Shown here piece after piece: positions 17,070-25,949 of a stretch of 64,000 bases of DNA. Source of the DNA: Faecalimonas sp. (lineage in GTDB: Bacteria > Bacillota > Clostridia > Lachnospirales > Lachnospiraceae); contig JARICA010000020.1 of the NCBI GenBank assembly GCA_029264305.1, positions 81,278 through 145,277 of the forward strand, read 5' to 3'. The translations under genes and the position numbers were made by a program. A model generated the notes under the pieces. It did not search any database and was not told where the DNA came from. It saw only the letters and a list, made by a program, of their open reading frames with translations. Position 1 is the stretch's first letter. The number at the start of each line of letters is the position of its first letter.

Positions 17070-17725
17070 CAAAAGAAACGGTCTATATAAAAGGAGACCA
17101 AAATGTGGAAGTTACGAAAAGAGAAATCACTCTTGGGGATATTCTTTCTATTGAGTGTGCCAATGTGGAAATGATACCGAAAATAAAAACGTTAAAGCTA
17201 TTAAAAATACAAGATGATAAAAAACACAGATATGTTGTTTCAATTTTGAAAATTATTGAATGTATACACAGACAATATCCGAATGTGGATGTGGAGAATG
17301 TGGGGAAAGAAGATATAATTATTACTTGTGAAAATAACAAAACGCCAAGTAAATATCTACATTGGATAAAAGTAATTGTTGTTACGATCATTACATTTAT
17401 TGGGGCAGCGTTTTCCATTATGGCATTCAATAACGATGTAGAAACAACAAAATTATTTGGACAGATTTACACATTAGTTATGGGAAAGCAAAATAAGGGA
17501 TTTACCGTGTTGGAACTAATGTATTGTGTAGGACTGATTGTAGGAATACTTATTTTCTTCAATCACTTTGGAGGGAAAAGATTTAGTGTGGATCCAACGC
17601 CAATGGAGGTGGAAATGAGGTTGTATGAAAATGATATACAGACGACTTTGATTGAAAACTATTCGCGAAAGGAGAAGGAATTAGATGTGGGGGAAGCAAC
17701 TTCTGCTAGCACTTATCGGGCTTAG
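17060..17725 (+). CDS. spoVAA: Stage V sporulation protein AA
   Basis: A 221-residue protein of the SpoVAA family: a soluble N-terminal domain (about 1-110; start VYIKGDQNVEV, then LGDILSIECAN) followed by two membrane helices (about 112-132 and 155-172). SpoVA proteins form the forespore inner-membrane machinery that takes up Ca-dipicolinate during sporulation and releases it on germination. The ATG lies inside the preceding 51-residue ORF, and the end overlaps spoVAB by 41 bases. Confidence 0.9.
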   Translation: MALAKETVYIKGDQNVEVTKREITLGDILSIECANVEMIPKIKTLKLLKIQDDKKHRYVVSILKIIECIHRQYPNVDVENVGKEDIIITCENNKTPSKYLHWIKVIVVTIITFIGAAFSIMAFNNDVETTKLFGQIYTLVMGKQNKGFTVLELMYCVGLIVGILIFFNHFGGKRFSVDPTPMEVEMRLYENDIQTTLIENYSRKEKELDVGEATSASTYRA

Positions 17726-18101
17726 TGCAGGAGTGACAGTAGCAGGCGGATTATTTTCGTTTGTAGTCAGCTTGGGAGTTGTGTCAGATTTTGCTGACAG
17801 AACGCATACGGGAAAGCATATTCGACTATATGAAATGAGTGTTGCACTTGGTGGGATACTTGGAAATATATTCTTTATTTATCAAATTTCATTGCCCTTA
17901 GGTATGGGAGCATTAATGCTATTTGGAATGTTTGCAGGTATTTTTGTTGGGTGTTGGTCGATGGCGTTAGCTGAAATTTTAAATGTATTTCCTATTTTTA
18001 TTAGGAGAATGAAGGTTTTAAAAGGAATTCCGTATATTATATTAGGAATAGCGCTTGGAAAAGGAATTGGAGCATGTGTGTTCTTTTTCAAGGGATGGTA
18101 G
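17685..18101 (+). CDS. spoVAB: Stage V sporulation protein AB
   Basis: A 138-residue polytopic membrane protein with about four helices. The conserved SpoVAB pattern is visible: a Gly-rich first helix (GLSAGVTVAGGLFSF), RTHTGKHIRLYE, and the MALAEILNVFPIFIRR block. Its start is embedded 41 bases inside spoVAA with AAGGAGAAGGA upstream. Part of the dipicolinate channel set; it precedes spoVAC by 12 bases. Confidence 0.92.
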   Translation: MWGKQLLLALIGLSAGVTVAGGLFSFVVSLGVVSDFADRTHTGKHIRLYEMSVALGGILGNIFFIYQISLPLGMGALMLFGMFAGIFVGCWSMALAEILNVFPIFIRRMKVLKGIPYIILGIALGKGIGACVFFFKGW

Positions 18102-18113
18102 AAAGGAAATGCT

Positions 18114-18575
18114 ATGGAAAGAGAAAAGAAAGAAAAGGCATATGAGCAATATGTTAAAGAAAAAACACCAGTACACAATGTATGGACGAATATGGCAAAA
18201 GCTTTTGTGACGGGAGGTACAATATGTGTGATTGGGCAGATGATTTTAAACTATTGTAGTCAACGAGGCTTATCTAAAGAAATAAGTGGTGCATGGACCT
18301 CTGTAACGTTGGTATTTTTGAGTGTTCTTTTGACAGGATTAAATGTATATTACAAAATAGCAAACTGGGGAGGTGCAGGAGCACTTGTACCAATAACAGG
18401 ATTTGCAAATTCGGTTGCTGCACCAGCTATTGAATATAAAAAAGAAGGACAAGTATTCGGTATTGGATGCAAAATTTTTACTATTGCAGGACCGGTTATT
18501 TTATATGGCATTGTGACTTCCTGGGTTTTTGGCATTGTATATTATTTGTTAATTAAATCGGGGGTGACATTATAA
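18114..18575 (+). CDS. spoVAC: Stage V sporulation protein AC
   Basis: A 153-residue membrane protein, core SpoVA subunit; in Bacillus SpoVAC acts as a mechanosensitive channel releasing Ca-dipicolinate. After a charged N-terminal tail (VWTNMAKAFVTGGTICVIGQ), helices alternate with the family motif WGGAGALVPITGFANSVAAP (about 83-102). The stop codon is directly followed by the spoVAD ATG. Confidence 0.96.
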   Translation: MEREKKEKAYEQYVKEKTPVHNVWTNMAKAFVTGGTICVIGQMILNYCSQRGLSKEISGAWTSVTLVFLSVLLTGLNVYYKIANWGGAGALVPITGFANSVAAPAIEYKKEGQVFGIGCKIFTIAGPVILYGIVTSWVFGIVYYLLIKSGVTL

Positions 18576-19580
18576 ATGATCAGAGGAAGTCAAAGTATTC
18601 AGTTTGAAAAGGCGCCATATTTAATCAGCAGTGGTTCTATTGTAGGAAAAAAAGAAGGAGAAGGTCCTATTGGAAATAAATTTGATATCGTTGGAGAAGA
18701 TGATTTGTTTGGAGAGGAAACATGGGAATTAGCTGAGAGTACTATGCAAAAACAAGCATGTCTTTTGGCGTTAAAAAAAGCGGGGGTAACGCCTAAAGAG
18801 GTTAGATATTTATATGGGGGAGATTTGTTGCGTCAAGGGGTGGCTACAAGTATGGGGACGGAAGAATTGCATATTCCGATGTTCGGATTGTATGGAGCGT
18901 GTTCAACATCTGGAGAAGCGCTTGCATTGGCGTCTATGGCAGTGGCTGGTGGATATGGAGAACTTATGCTTGCTGTGACTTCTAGTCATTTTGGAAGCGC
19001 GGAAAAAGAATTCCGTTTTCCTCTAGGATATGCCAATCAAAGACCATTGTCTGCCCATTGGACCGTGACCGGAAGCGGAGCGTTTCTTGTGGGGACAAGG
19101 AAAAGTCATGTGCGGATCACTGGTGTGACGGTAGGGAAAATTGTGGATTACGGATTAAAAGACTCACAAAATATGGGAGCGTGTATGGCACCAGCCGCGT
19201 GTGACACAATTGTACAAAATTTGAAAGATTTCGGAAGGAATGAAATGGATTACGATAGAATTATTACAGGGGATTTAGGATATGTTGGGCAAAGTATTTT
19301 GTTTGATTTAGTGAAAAAACGGGGGAGAGATATTAGAAATACACATATGGATTGTGGAATGCGTATTTTTGATCAAAAAACACAAGATACACATGCGGGA
19401 GGAAGTGGATGTGGATGTGCTGCTACCACTTTATCTGCGTATATTTTGCCTAAATTAGAGAGTGGAGAATGGAGAAAAGTGTTATTTGTACCAACTGGCG
19501 CTTTAATGTCTACGGTAAGCTTTAATGAAGGAGAAAGTGTTCCGGGGATAGCTCATGGTATTGTGCTAGAACATTGTTAA
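18576..19580 (+). CDS. spoVAD: Stage V sporulation protein AD
   Basis: A 334-residue soluble protein with the thiolase-like fold of SpoVAD, which in Bacillus binds dipicolinate and sits on the outer face of the spore inner membrane. Family landmarks include GPIGNKFD, the LYGACSTSGEALALASMAV segment (about 108-126), SAHWTVTGSGAF and DMKT-type end regions rich in glycine (HAGGSGCGCAAT near 273-284). The thiolase catalytic set is not expected to be active in this family. It starts immediately after spoVAC. Confidence 0.96.
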   Translation: MIRGSQSIQFEKAPYLISSGSIVGKKEGEGPIGNKFDIVGEDDLFGEETWELAESTMQKQACLLALKKAGVTPKEVRYLYGGDLLRQGVATSMGTEELHIPMFGLYGACSTSGEALALASMAVAGGYGELMLAVTSSHFGSAEKEFRFPLGYANQRPLSAHWTVTGSGAFLVGTRKSHVRITGVTVGKIVDYGLKDSQNMGACMAPAACDTIVQNLKDFGRNEMDYDRIITGDLGYVGQSILFDLVKKRGRDIRNTHMDCGMRIFDQKTQDTHAGGSGCGCAATTLSAYILPKLESGEWRKVLFVPTGALMSTVSFNEGESVPGIAHGIVLEHC

Positions 19581-19591
19581 GGAGGAGGAAA

Positions 19592-19948
19592 ATGGATTAT
19601 ATAAATGCATTTTGGGTTGGCGGATTGATTTGTGCATTCGTGCAAATTCTATTGGATAGGACAAAACTTATGCCAGGAAGAGTTATGGTACTTCTTGTCT
19701 GTTTGGGAGTTATATTAGGTTTTTTTAATATTTATGAACCTTTTCAAAATTATGCAGGGGCAGGTGCTAGTGTTCCCCTTTTAGGGTTCGGAAATGTTTT
19801 GTGGAAAGGGATAAAAGAGGCGATTCAGCAGTATGGATTTATTGGAACATTTATGGGAGGATTAAAGGCAGCAGCTGTTGGAACATCCTCTGCATTGATT
19901 TTTGGATATGGTGCATCATTGATTTTTGAGCCAAAAATGAAAAAATAA
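19592..19948 (+). CDS. spoVAE: Stage V sporulation protein AE
   Basis: A 118-residue membrane protein, the SpoVAEb-type subunit, with the WVGGLICAFVQILLDRT first helix and the AGAGASVPLLGFGNVLWKG motif (about 56-74) that resembles the SpoVAC motif. An in-frame ATG lies at 19574, but AGGAGGAGG directly before 19592 and the family N-terminus MDYINAFW fix the start here. The Bacillus operon also has spoVAEa and spoVAF; neither follows in this window. Confidence 0.94.
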   Translation: MDYINAFWVGGLICAFVQILLDRTKLMPGRVMVLLVCLGVILGFFNIYEPFQNYAGAGASVPLLGFGNVLWKGIKEAIQQYGFIGTFMGGLKAAAVGTSSALIFGYGASLIFEPKMKK

Positions 19949-20034
19949 GTTGTTTTTGCTAGAAGATAATGTTATGGTAAAAAGGACGCAAGAAAATGAA
20001 AAAGTTAATAGTTGACTTTTTGAGGAGGAAATTA

Positions 20035-21669
20035 ATGAGTTACACAGACATTATTATCCCTTTTGCAGGTGGATTGGGAATGTTTATTTACGGTATGCAG
20101 ATCATGGCTCAGGGACTGGAAAATGCAGCTGGAAATAAGATGAAATCATTGTTAGAAGTACTAACGAAGAACAAATTTTTTGGAGTATTGCTTGGAGCGT
20201 TGATTACGGCAGTGATCCAAAGTTCATCGGCAACTACAGTTATGGTTGTCGGATTTGTAAATGCGGGAATTATGAATTTAGGACAAGCTATGGGAGTTAT
20301 TATGGGTGCTAATATTGGTACGACAGTAACAGGATGGCTTGTTTCCAGTGTAGAATGGGCAAAGATGTTAAGCCCGACAACACTTGCACCGATTGCAATT
20401 ATTGTTGGTGTAATTATTATGCTTACAGGCAAAAGACATTCGTCTAAAGAAGTAGCAAGTATTATTATTGGATTTGGTATTTTATTTGTCGGTATTTCGA
20501 CTATGTCATTAGCGGTTTCGCCATTGAAAGATTCTCCAGCATTTTGTGAGATTTTCGTTACATTAGGAAAGAATCCAATTCTTGGTATTCTTGCAGGAAC
20601 AGCCGTGACAGCAATTATTCAAAGTTCATCCGCTTCTGTAGGGATTTTACAGAGTCTTGCAGCAGCAGGACTTGTTCCAATGAGTGCAGCAATTTATATT
20701 ATTATGGGACAGAATATCGGTACTTGCGTAACAGCAATGTTATCAAGTGTTGGTGCTAAAAAGAATGCAAAAACAGCAGCTCTTATGCATTTATTGTTCA
20801 ATGTAATTGGAACGATTTTATTTAGTGTTGTAGCAATTCTCTTCTTTACGGTTATCAATCCAGTTATGGGAGAAGGAATGATTACACAGACAGAGATTAG
20901 TACAGTACACACAATTTTCAATATCGGAACAACAGTATTATTGTTCCCAGCATCAAATTTAATTATTAAATTGGCTAAGAAAATCGGTCGTGTAGATGAA
21001 ACAGCACAAGAAGATTCTGCAGTTCTTCTTGATGATAGAATGTTAGAGACACCAAGCATTGCTTTACAATCTACAATTACAGAAGTAAATCGTATGGGAC
21101 ATATTGTTATGGATTCTTTAGAGAAAGCTAAGACGGTGTTATTTACATTGAGTAATGATGATATTCAGGCATTGAAAGAAGAAGAAAGCACAGTAGATAA
21201 ATTAACTGCCGGAATTACAACATATGCCATTAAGATTTCTTCTTTGCAAGTAAGTGAAAAAGAACATCAAGAAGTAGCACACTTGTTGCAGATTGTATCT
21301 GATATAGAACGAATTAGTGATTATTGTGAAAATATATCTGAATTTGCAGAAACATTGAAAGAAAAGAAATTGAAATTTTCTGATATGGGTACAGAAGGAA
21401 TTAAAGAGATGCTTGATGTCTGTGTGCAAAGTTACGAGTATGCACTAGAAGCGTTTGAAGAAAATAGCCGAGAGAAAGCATTCAAAGTTATTGAAAAAGA
21501 AAGACAAACAGATCAACTTGAACTTATGTTACGTACAAAACATATTAAGCGTTTGGCAAATAATGAATGTAATGCTGAAGCAGGAATTGTATTTCTAGAT
21601 ACACTTGTCTGTTTAGAAAGAATTTCAGACCATGCGAGAAATATTGCAGAAGAATTAATGGAAAGATAA
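20035..21669 (+). CDS. Na/Pi-cotransporter II-related protein with PhoU tail
   Basis: A 544-residue protein combining a sodium-phosphate symporter domain (about 1-310) with a C-terminal PhoU-like helical domain (about 340-544). The two inverted Na/Pi repeats each carry the QSSSA signature (Q62 and Q196). AGGAGG before 20035 selects this ATG over one 39 bases upstream. Expected to import phosphate with sodium across the cytoplasmic membrane; the PhoU tail may tune uptake. It lies between spoVAE and a terminator and is separate from the pst operon at 26 kb. Confidence 0.93.
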   Translation: MSYTDIIIPFAGGLGMFIYGMQIMAQGLENAAGNKMKSLLEVLTKNKFFGVLLGALITAVIQSSSATTVMVVGFVNAGIMNLGQAMGVIMGANIGTTVTGWLVSSVEWAKMLSPTTLAPIAIIVGVIIMLTGKRHSSKEVASIIIGFGILFVGISTMSLAVSPLKDSPAFCEIFVTLGKNPILGILAGTAVTAIIQSSSASVGILQSLAAAGLVPMSAAIYIIMGQNIGTCVTAMLSSVGAKKNAKTAALMHLLFNVIGTILFSVVAILFFTVINPVMGEGMITQTEISTVHTIFNIGTTVLLFPASNLIIKLAKKIGRVDETAQEDSAVLLDDRMLETPSIALQSTITEVNRMGHIVMDSLEKAKTVLFTLSNDDIQALKEEESTVDKLTAGITTYAIKISSLQVSEKEHQEVAHLLQIVSDIERISDYCENISEFAETLKEKKLKFSDMGTEGIKEMLDVCVQSYEYALEAFEENSREKAFKVIEKERQTDQLELMLRTKHIKRLANNECNAEAGIVFLDTLVCLERISDHARNIAEELMER

Positions 21670-21670
21670 A

Positions 21671-21713
21671 AAAGAGTACCCTAATGACATAGAATAGTTA
21701 TTGGGGTACTTTT
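21671..21713 (+). terminator. Intrinsic terminator after the Na/Pi gene
   Basis: AGTACCC-type stem (21675-21685 with 21700-21710), 14-base loop, followed by TTTTA. It starts right after the stop codon. Confidence 0.8.
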
Positions 21714-21770
21714 ACTTTAATAGATTTCATAAATTATTGGTTTGTAAGTGAATAGGAATAGGAGAATATA

Positions 21771-22247
21771 ATGAATACAACTAAACGAGCAATCTTTACC
21801 ATACTTGTGGCCTTTTGGATGGGATTAATCTTTTGGTTTTCTGCACAACCGGCAGTAGAATCAGCTAAAATGAGTCACTCGATTGGAATGGCGGTAGGGA
21901 ATGTATTGGTACCAGATTTTGGATCACTTTCAAAACAAGAACAGGAGAAGATAGCAGAAAAGATAGATTATCCAATTAGAAAAGTTGCGCATGCTACGGA
22001 ATATGCTGTTCTTGGTGGATTATTAGTACTGATGTATGGAAGTTATGGTATTATTGGGAAGAAAGGAATGGCATATGGGATTTTAACCGGAGTGGCATAT
22101 GCGATGACAGATGAAATCCATCAGTTGTTTGTTCTAGGAAGAAGTTGTCAAGTAACAGATGTACTAATTGATAGTACAGGAGTTATTTTTGGAAGTATCA
22201 TTGGTATATTGATTTATATTTGTGCAGTTAGACAGAGGAGTAGGTAA
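21771..22247 (+). CDS. VanZ-family membrane protein
   Basis: A 158-residue protein with four predicted helices and the VanZ-like pattern: a first helix ending WFSAQP, then RKVAHATEYAVLGGLL (about 70-85) and the DEIHQLFVLGRSCQVTDVLIDSTG block (about 112-135). VanZ itself gives low teicoplanin resistance, but most family members have no assigned function and this should not be read as a resistance gene. GGAGA before the ATG. The 3' end lies inside a 28-base palindrome shared with the convergent gene. Confidence 0.85.
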   Translation: MNTTKRAIFTILVAFWMGLIFWFSAQPAVESAKMSHSIGMAVGNVLVPDFGSLSKQEQEKIAEKIDYPIRKVAHATEYAVLGGLLVLMYGSYGIIGKKGMAYGILTGVAYAMTDEIHQLFVLGRSCQVTDVLIDSTGVIFGSIIGILIYICAVRQRSR

Positions 22248-22261
22248 TTACCTACTCCTCT
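22234..22261. repeat. 28-base perfect palindrome between convergent genes
   Basis: A perfect palindrome without a spacer, centred at 22247/22248 (half site AGAGGAGTAGGTAA). It holds the stop codons of both convergent genes: TAA of the VanZ-like gene at 22245-22247 and the stop of the minus-strand gene at 22252-22254. As RNA it would fold into a strong hairpin from either side. No long T run follows, so a classical terminator is uncertain; mRNA 3'-end protection is an alternative. Confidence 0.75.
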
Positions 22262-22515
22262 ATAACGTGTATTTCCAGATAGTCAAAATCAATAGAATCC
22301 ATAAAATTATCTTGATAAAATCTTGCTTTATCATGTTTTTTAAATTCTGCAATGGTAGACTCTAACCAAATTGGTTTACTTAAATCAAATGTATAACAGA
22401 TTTCATCTAGCGCATGAAAAATTTTATGTGTTCTTGTATCGTTGGAATCGTCACAAATTACAGTATCTTGAATCATCCGATTCTCTTTAAATAGTTTTCC
22501 CCAAAGACGAAACAT
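22252..22515 (-). CDS. Uncharacterised 87-residue protein
   Basis: A lone minus-strand gene with GGAGG 8 bases before its ATG. The product (start MFRLWGKLFKENRM) is acidic towards the C-terminus (DYLEIHVIEE), has no membrane helix and looks like a compact alpha/beta domain with the central block KIFHALDEICYTFDL. I do not recognise a family name; it looks like a conserved Clostridia hypothetical. It converges with the VanZ-like gene, sharing the palindrome at its 3' end. Confidence 0.75.
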   Translation of the reverse strand: MFRLWGKLFKENRMIQDTVICDDSNDTRTHKIFHALDEICYTFDLSKPIWLESTIAEFKKHDKARFYQDNFMDSIDFDYLEIHVIEE

Positions 22516-22567
22516 ATTTATTCCTCCATTTATCTGTATGATAAAAAGGATTATACCATTTCAAGAC

Positions 22568-22596
22568 TTGTTTTTCTAGTATAGATGATGTATTAA
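22568..22596 (+). promoter_or_regulatory. Probable promoter of the EIIC-like gene
   Basis: TTGTTT (22568-22573), 17-base spacer and TATTAA (22591-22596), 32 bases before the ATG at 22628. Both hexamers are imperfect. Confidence 0.4.
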
Positions 22597-22627
22597 TATA
22601 AAGGGAAAGAACGGAGAGGAGAACAGA

Positions 22628-23692
22628 ATGAACTGGTTAAAGAAAATATTAGATAAAATTTTTATTGATGGCTTAAGCGGGATGGCGCAAGGATTATTTG
22701 CTACTCTGATTGTAGGAACAATTGTTCAACAGATTGGAAAACTTGTTGGAGGAGATGTTGGAAATTATATTTTTCTTGTAGGAAAAGTTGCAGCAGGTTT
22801 TACCGGAGCAGGAATTGGAGTTGGAGTTGCACATCGTTTTCAAGAAAGTTCTCTTGTTGTAGTTTCGGCAGCAGTGTCAGGGATGATAGGTGGATATGCA
22901 AGTAGTCTTCTAGCTGGAACACTTGTATCTGGAAATGAAGTAATATTAGCAGGTCCGGGAGAACCACTAGGTGCATTTATTGCAGCGTTTATCGGTATTC
23001 AAGCAGGACATTTAATTACAGGTAAAACAAAGATAGATATTTTACTTACGCCTATTGTAACAATTGGTGTGGGAGCAACTACGGGAATTTTGGTAGGACC
23101 ATCTATTTCTAAATTTATGATGAGTTTAGGCAATATGATTAATTGGGGAACAGAACAACAACCACTACTCATGGGGGTGGTAGTATCTGTTTTGATGGGA
23201 ATGGCATTGACTTTACCGATTAGTTCAGCGGCGTTAGGAGTTATTTTGAATTTATCTGGATTGGCAGCCGGGGCAGCAACAATCGGTTGTTGTTGTAACA
23301 TGATTGGGTTTGCAGTAGCAAGTTTTCGAGAAAATAAGGTGGGAGGACTTCTAGCACAGGGAATAGGAACTTCTATGTTGCAAGTACCTAATATTGTGAG
23401 AAATCCATTGATATGGTTGCCTGCCATTTTATCTAGCGCCATTTTGGGACCAGTTGGTACAATTTTATTGAAGATGACAAACAATGCAACAGGAGCTGGA
23501 ATGGGAACAGCAGGACTTGTTGGACAGATTATGACGTGGCAGACGATGACAACGGTAGAGTCTTCCACAATGGTAATGATTAAAATTGTTGTTATGCATA
23601 TTTTATTACCAGCGATTGTTACAGTATGCATTTCTGAATTTATGCGAAAAAAGAGATGGATTAAAGAGGGAGATATGAAATTGGATTTATAG
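22628..23692 (+). CDS. PTS EIIC-type membrane protein, PfoR family
   Basis: A 354-residue polytopic membrane protein rich in Gly/Ala helices, of the PTS_EIIC_2 family that includes Clostridium perfringens PfoR. Recognisable segments are GTIVQQIGKLVGGDVGNYIF (about 30-49), AGPGEPLGAFIAAFIGI, TLPISSAALGVILNLSGLA and NNATGAGMGTAGLVGQ. No EIIA or EIIB gene is adjacent, as is usual for this family, so sugar transport is not assured and the substrate is unknown. GGAGAGGAGA ribosome site. Followed after 14 bases by the cobalamin adenosyltransferase gene. Confidence 0.8.
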   Translation: MNWLKKILDKIFIDGLSGMAQGLFATLIVGTIVQQIGKLVGGDVGNYIFLVGKVAAGFTGAGIGVGVAHRFQESSLVVVSAAVSGMIGGYASSLLAGTLVSGNEVILAGPGEPLGAFIAAFIGIQAGHLITGKTKIDILLTPIVTIGVGATTGILVGPSISKFMMSLGNMINWGTEQQPLLMGVVVSVLMGMALTLPISSAALGVILNLSGLAAGAATIGCCCNMIGFAVASFRENKVGGLLAQGIGTSMLQVPNIVRNPLIWLPAILSSAILGPVGTILLKMTNNATGAGMGTAGLVGQIMTWQTMTTVESSTMVMIKIVVMHILLPAIVTVCISEFMRKKRWIKEGDMKLDL

Positions 23693-23706
23693 AAAGGAAG
23701 AAGATT

Positions 23707-24228
23707 ATGCAGACAGGACTTATTCATATTTATTATGGGGACGGCAAGGGAAAAACAACAGCAGCTGTAGGACAGGCAGTTCGAGCAGCGGGATATGGAT
23801 ACAAAGTGTTGTTTTATCAATTTATGAAAGATAATAGTTCTAGCGAACGAAAGAATTTAGAAGCATTACCAAACATCACTTGCATAAAAGGGCAAGAACA
23901 GGTTAAGTTCACTTTTCAGATGAATGAAGATGAGAAAGAAGAGATGCGAAAGCATTACAAAGAAGAACTAGAGATGTTAAGTGAAAAATCAGAAGAATAT
24001 GATCTGCTTATACTAGATGAAGCGGTCTGTGCTGTAGGAGCAGGAATGTTACAGGAAGAAGATTTACTTACTTTCTTAAAAAATAAATGTGCACACGTAG
24101 AAATTGTTTTGACAGGACATATGATTACGGAAAGTCTTTTGGAAGTAGCAGATTATGTAACGGAGATGAAAAAGGTAAAGCATCCATTTGATCAAGGAAT
24201 CGGAGCAAGAAAGGGAATTGAGATGTAG
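23707..24228 (+). CDS. Cob(I)alamin / corrinoid adenosyltransferase, CobA-BtuR family
   Basis: A 173-residue P-loop enzyme that transfers adenosyl from ATP to a reduced corrinoid, giving adenosylcobalamin. The P-loop reads YGDGKGKTTAA (about 10-20), followed by AVRAAGYGYKVLFYQFMK, and the Walker B region LLILDEAVCAVGAG (about 97-110). Length fits the CobA/CobO/BtuR class. It sits 14 bases after the EIIC-like gene; no other cobalamin genes are near, so a salvage role is likely. Confidence 0.9.
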   Translation: MQTGLIHIYYGDGKGKTTAAVGQAVRAAGYGYKVLFYQFMKDNSSSERKNLEALPNITCIKGQEQVKFTFQMNEDEKEEMRKHYKEELEMLSEKSEEYDLLILDEAVCAVGAGMLQEEDLLTFLKNKCAHVEIVLTGHMITESLLEVADYVTEMKKVKHPFDQGIGARKGIEM

Positions 24229-24262
24229 GTGCTTTAGCAAATATTAAATAAATGTGAACTCT

Positions 24263-24291
24263 ATGACAGAAAATACATAGTATGATATACT
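24263..24291 (+). promoter_or_regulatory. Probable promoter of the alarmone synthetase gene
   Basis: ATGACA (24263-24268), exactly 17 bases, then TATACT (24286-24291); 42 bases before the GTG start. Confidence 0.55.
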
Positions 24292-24333
24292 GAATAAGGT
24301 TAAGAAACTCTTCAGAAGCAGGAGGAAAAGAAA

Positions 24334-25053
24334 GTGCAAGAAGCAAGAGAAGCAATTCAGAATTATGATGATGTAGATAGTTGGAAGACAGTCATGTTTT
24401 TATATAATTCAGCTTTGAAAGAAGTTGGAACAAAACTAGAGATTTTAAATGATGAGTTTAAGCATGTGCATAGCTATAATCCAATTGAACATATTAAGAC
24501 GAGGATTAAGACGCCAGAAAGCATTGTAAAGAAATTGAAACGATACGGATATGAAGTTTCTATTGATAATATGATTCGCTATATCAATGATATAGCAGGA
24601 GTACGATTGATTTGTTCATTTACCTCGGATATCTATCGATTGGCATCTATGATAGGGAATCAGAGTGACTTAAAGGTACTTACTATTAAAGATTACATTA
24701 AGAATCCAAAAGAAAGCGGATATAAAAGTTATCACATGCTTGTTTCTGTACCGATATTTTTATCTGATAGTGTAGTGAATACAAAAGTAGAGATACAGAT
24801 TAGAACAATAGCAATGGATTTTTGGGCAAGTTTAGAACATAAGATTTATTACAAGTTTGAAGGGAATGCACCAGAATATATTAGCAGAGAATTGAGGGAC
24901 TGTGCGGATATGGTGTCTATGCTAGACGAGAAGATGTTATCATTAAATAATGCAATAGTATCTTGTCAGGGACAAGAAATAATAGAAGATATACAAGAAG
25001 AAGTCGCGGAAGTGACTAAGCAGGAGCCAGTCAAACTTGGCTTTACTGATTAG
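24334..25053 (+). CDS. Small alarmone synthetase, RelQ/YjbM type
   Basis: A 239-residue single-domain (p)ppGpp synthetase. RelA/SpoT synthetase motifs can be read: RIKTPESIVKKLKRYG (about 52-67), the INDIAGVRLICSF block (about 85-97), ESGYKSYHMLV (about 131-141) and VEIQIRTIAMDFWASLEHKI (about 156-175). No hydrolase, TGS or ACT domain is present, which separates it from long RSH proteins. The GTG start follows AGGAGGAAAAGAAA. It should raise alarmone levels under envelope or nutrient stress, as family members do. Confidence 0.9.
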   Translation: MQEAREAIQNYDDVDSWKTVMFLYNSALKEVGTKLEILNDEFKHVHSYNPIEHIKTRIKTPESIVKKLKRYGYEVSIDNMIRYINDIAGVRLICSFTSDIYRLASMIGNQSDLKVLTIKDYIKNPKESGYKSYHMLVSVPIFLSDSVVNTKVEIQIRTIAMDFWASLEHKIYYKFEGNAPEYISRELRDCADMVSMLDEKMLSLNNAIVSCQGQEIIEDIQEEVAEVTKQEPVKLGFTD

Positions 25054-25073
25054 AGATATACAGGGGGAAAACA

Positions 25074-25949
25074 ATGGAGAATGAGAAAAGAAAACGAGGA
25101 ATACAACAGTTAATCTATACGATTTTAGGAGGTTTCCTGTTTGCATTTGGTGTTAATTTAATTATTATGCCAATGAATCTATATAATGGTGGATTCATGG
25201 GAGTTGCACAGTTATTGCGTACATTTGTAGTTAATGTACTTCATATTAATTTGGGTAGTTTTGACTTAGCGGGGATTATTTATTATTTAATTAATATTCC
25301 ATTAATGTATTTGGCATGGAAGGATATTGGTAAAGGATTTTTTGTACGAACGATTATATCCGTTACATTGCAAAGTGCATTTTTGACATTGATTCCAATT
25401 CCGAAGGAACCAATTATTTCAGATATGCTTACGGCATGTATTATTGGTGGACTTATTTCTGGCTGTGGTACTGGGATGTTGCTTCGAGGAGGAAGTTCTG
25501 GCGGTGGTCAGGATATTCTTGGTGTGATTTGTGCAAAAAAATATCCAGGATTCAGTGTGGGTAAGATCGGGATGTTGATGAATATTGGTGTGTATGGTAT
25601 TTGTCTATTACTATTTGATGTAGAGATTGTAATATATTCACTTATTTATACTACGGTGCTATCCTTTACTATTGATCGCATTCATATCCAGAATATTAAT
25701 ACAAATGTAATGATTTTTACAAAACAAGCAGGAGTTGCCAAAGCGATTATGGAAGAGACCGGAAGAGGTGTGACGAATTGGAAAGGTGTTGGAGCATATA
25801 CGAATGAGGATACAGAGATTTTATCTGTTGTTATTTCTAAATATGAGGTAAACCAAATAAAAAGGATTGTGCAAAGAATAGATGCCAATGCGTTTATGAT
25901 ATTTAATGAAGGCTCTTATGTAATAGGGAATTTTGAAAAACGACTCTAG
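25074..25949 (+). CDS. YitT-family membrane protein
   Basis: A 291-residue protein with five or six N-terminal transmembrane helices (YitT_membrane) and a C-terminal cytoplasmic DUF2179 domain (about 205-290; ATEETGRG-type motif EETGRGVTNWKGVGAYT). Conserved glycines GGLISGCGTGMLLRGGSSGG lie around 122-141. The family is widespread in Firmicutes without an agreed substrate. It lies 20 bases after the alarmone synthetase gene, and a terminator follows. Confidence 0.88.
   Translation: MENEKRKRGIQQLIYTILGGFLFAFGVNLIIMPMNLYNGGFMGVAQLLRTFVVNVLHINLGSFDLAGIIYYLINIPLMYLAWKDIGKGFFVRTIISVTLQSAFLTLIPIPKEPIISDMLTACIIGGLISGCGTGMLLRGGSSGGGQDILGVICAKKYPGFSVGKIGMLMNIGVYGICLLLFDVEIVIYSLIYTTVLSFTIDRIHIQNINTNVMIFTKQAGVAKAIMEETGRGVTNWKGVGAYTNEDTEILSVVISKYEVNQIKRIVQRIDANAFMIFNEGSYVIGNFEKRL

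Noticed and set aside
21771..22247. VanZ-like gene read as teicoplanin resistance
   Set aside because: VanZ-family proteins without vanHAX neighbours are common housekeeping membrane proteins; no glycopeptide-resistance genes are present.
22999..23820. 273-codon minus-strand open frame across the EIIC-like gene
   Set aside because: It lies opposite two well-supported plus-strand genes, has the Pro/Ile-rich composition of a shadow, and lacks a start context.
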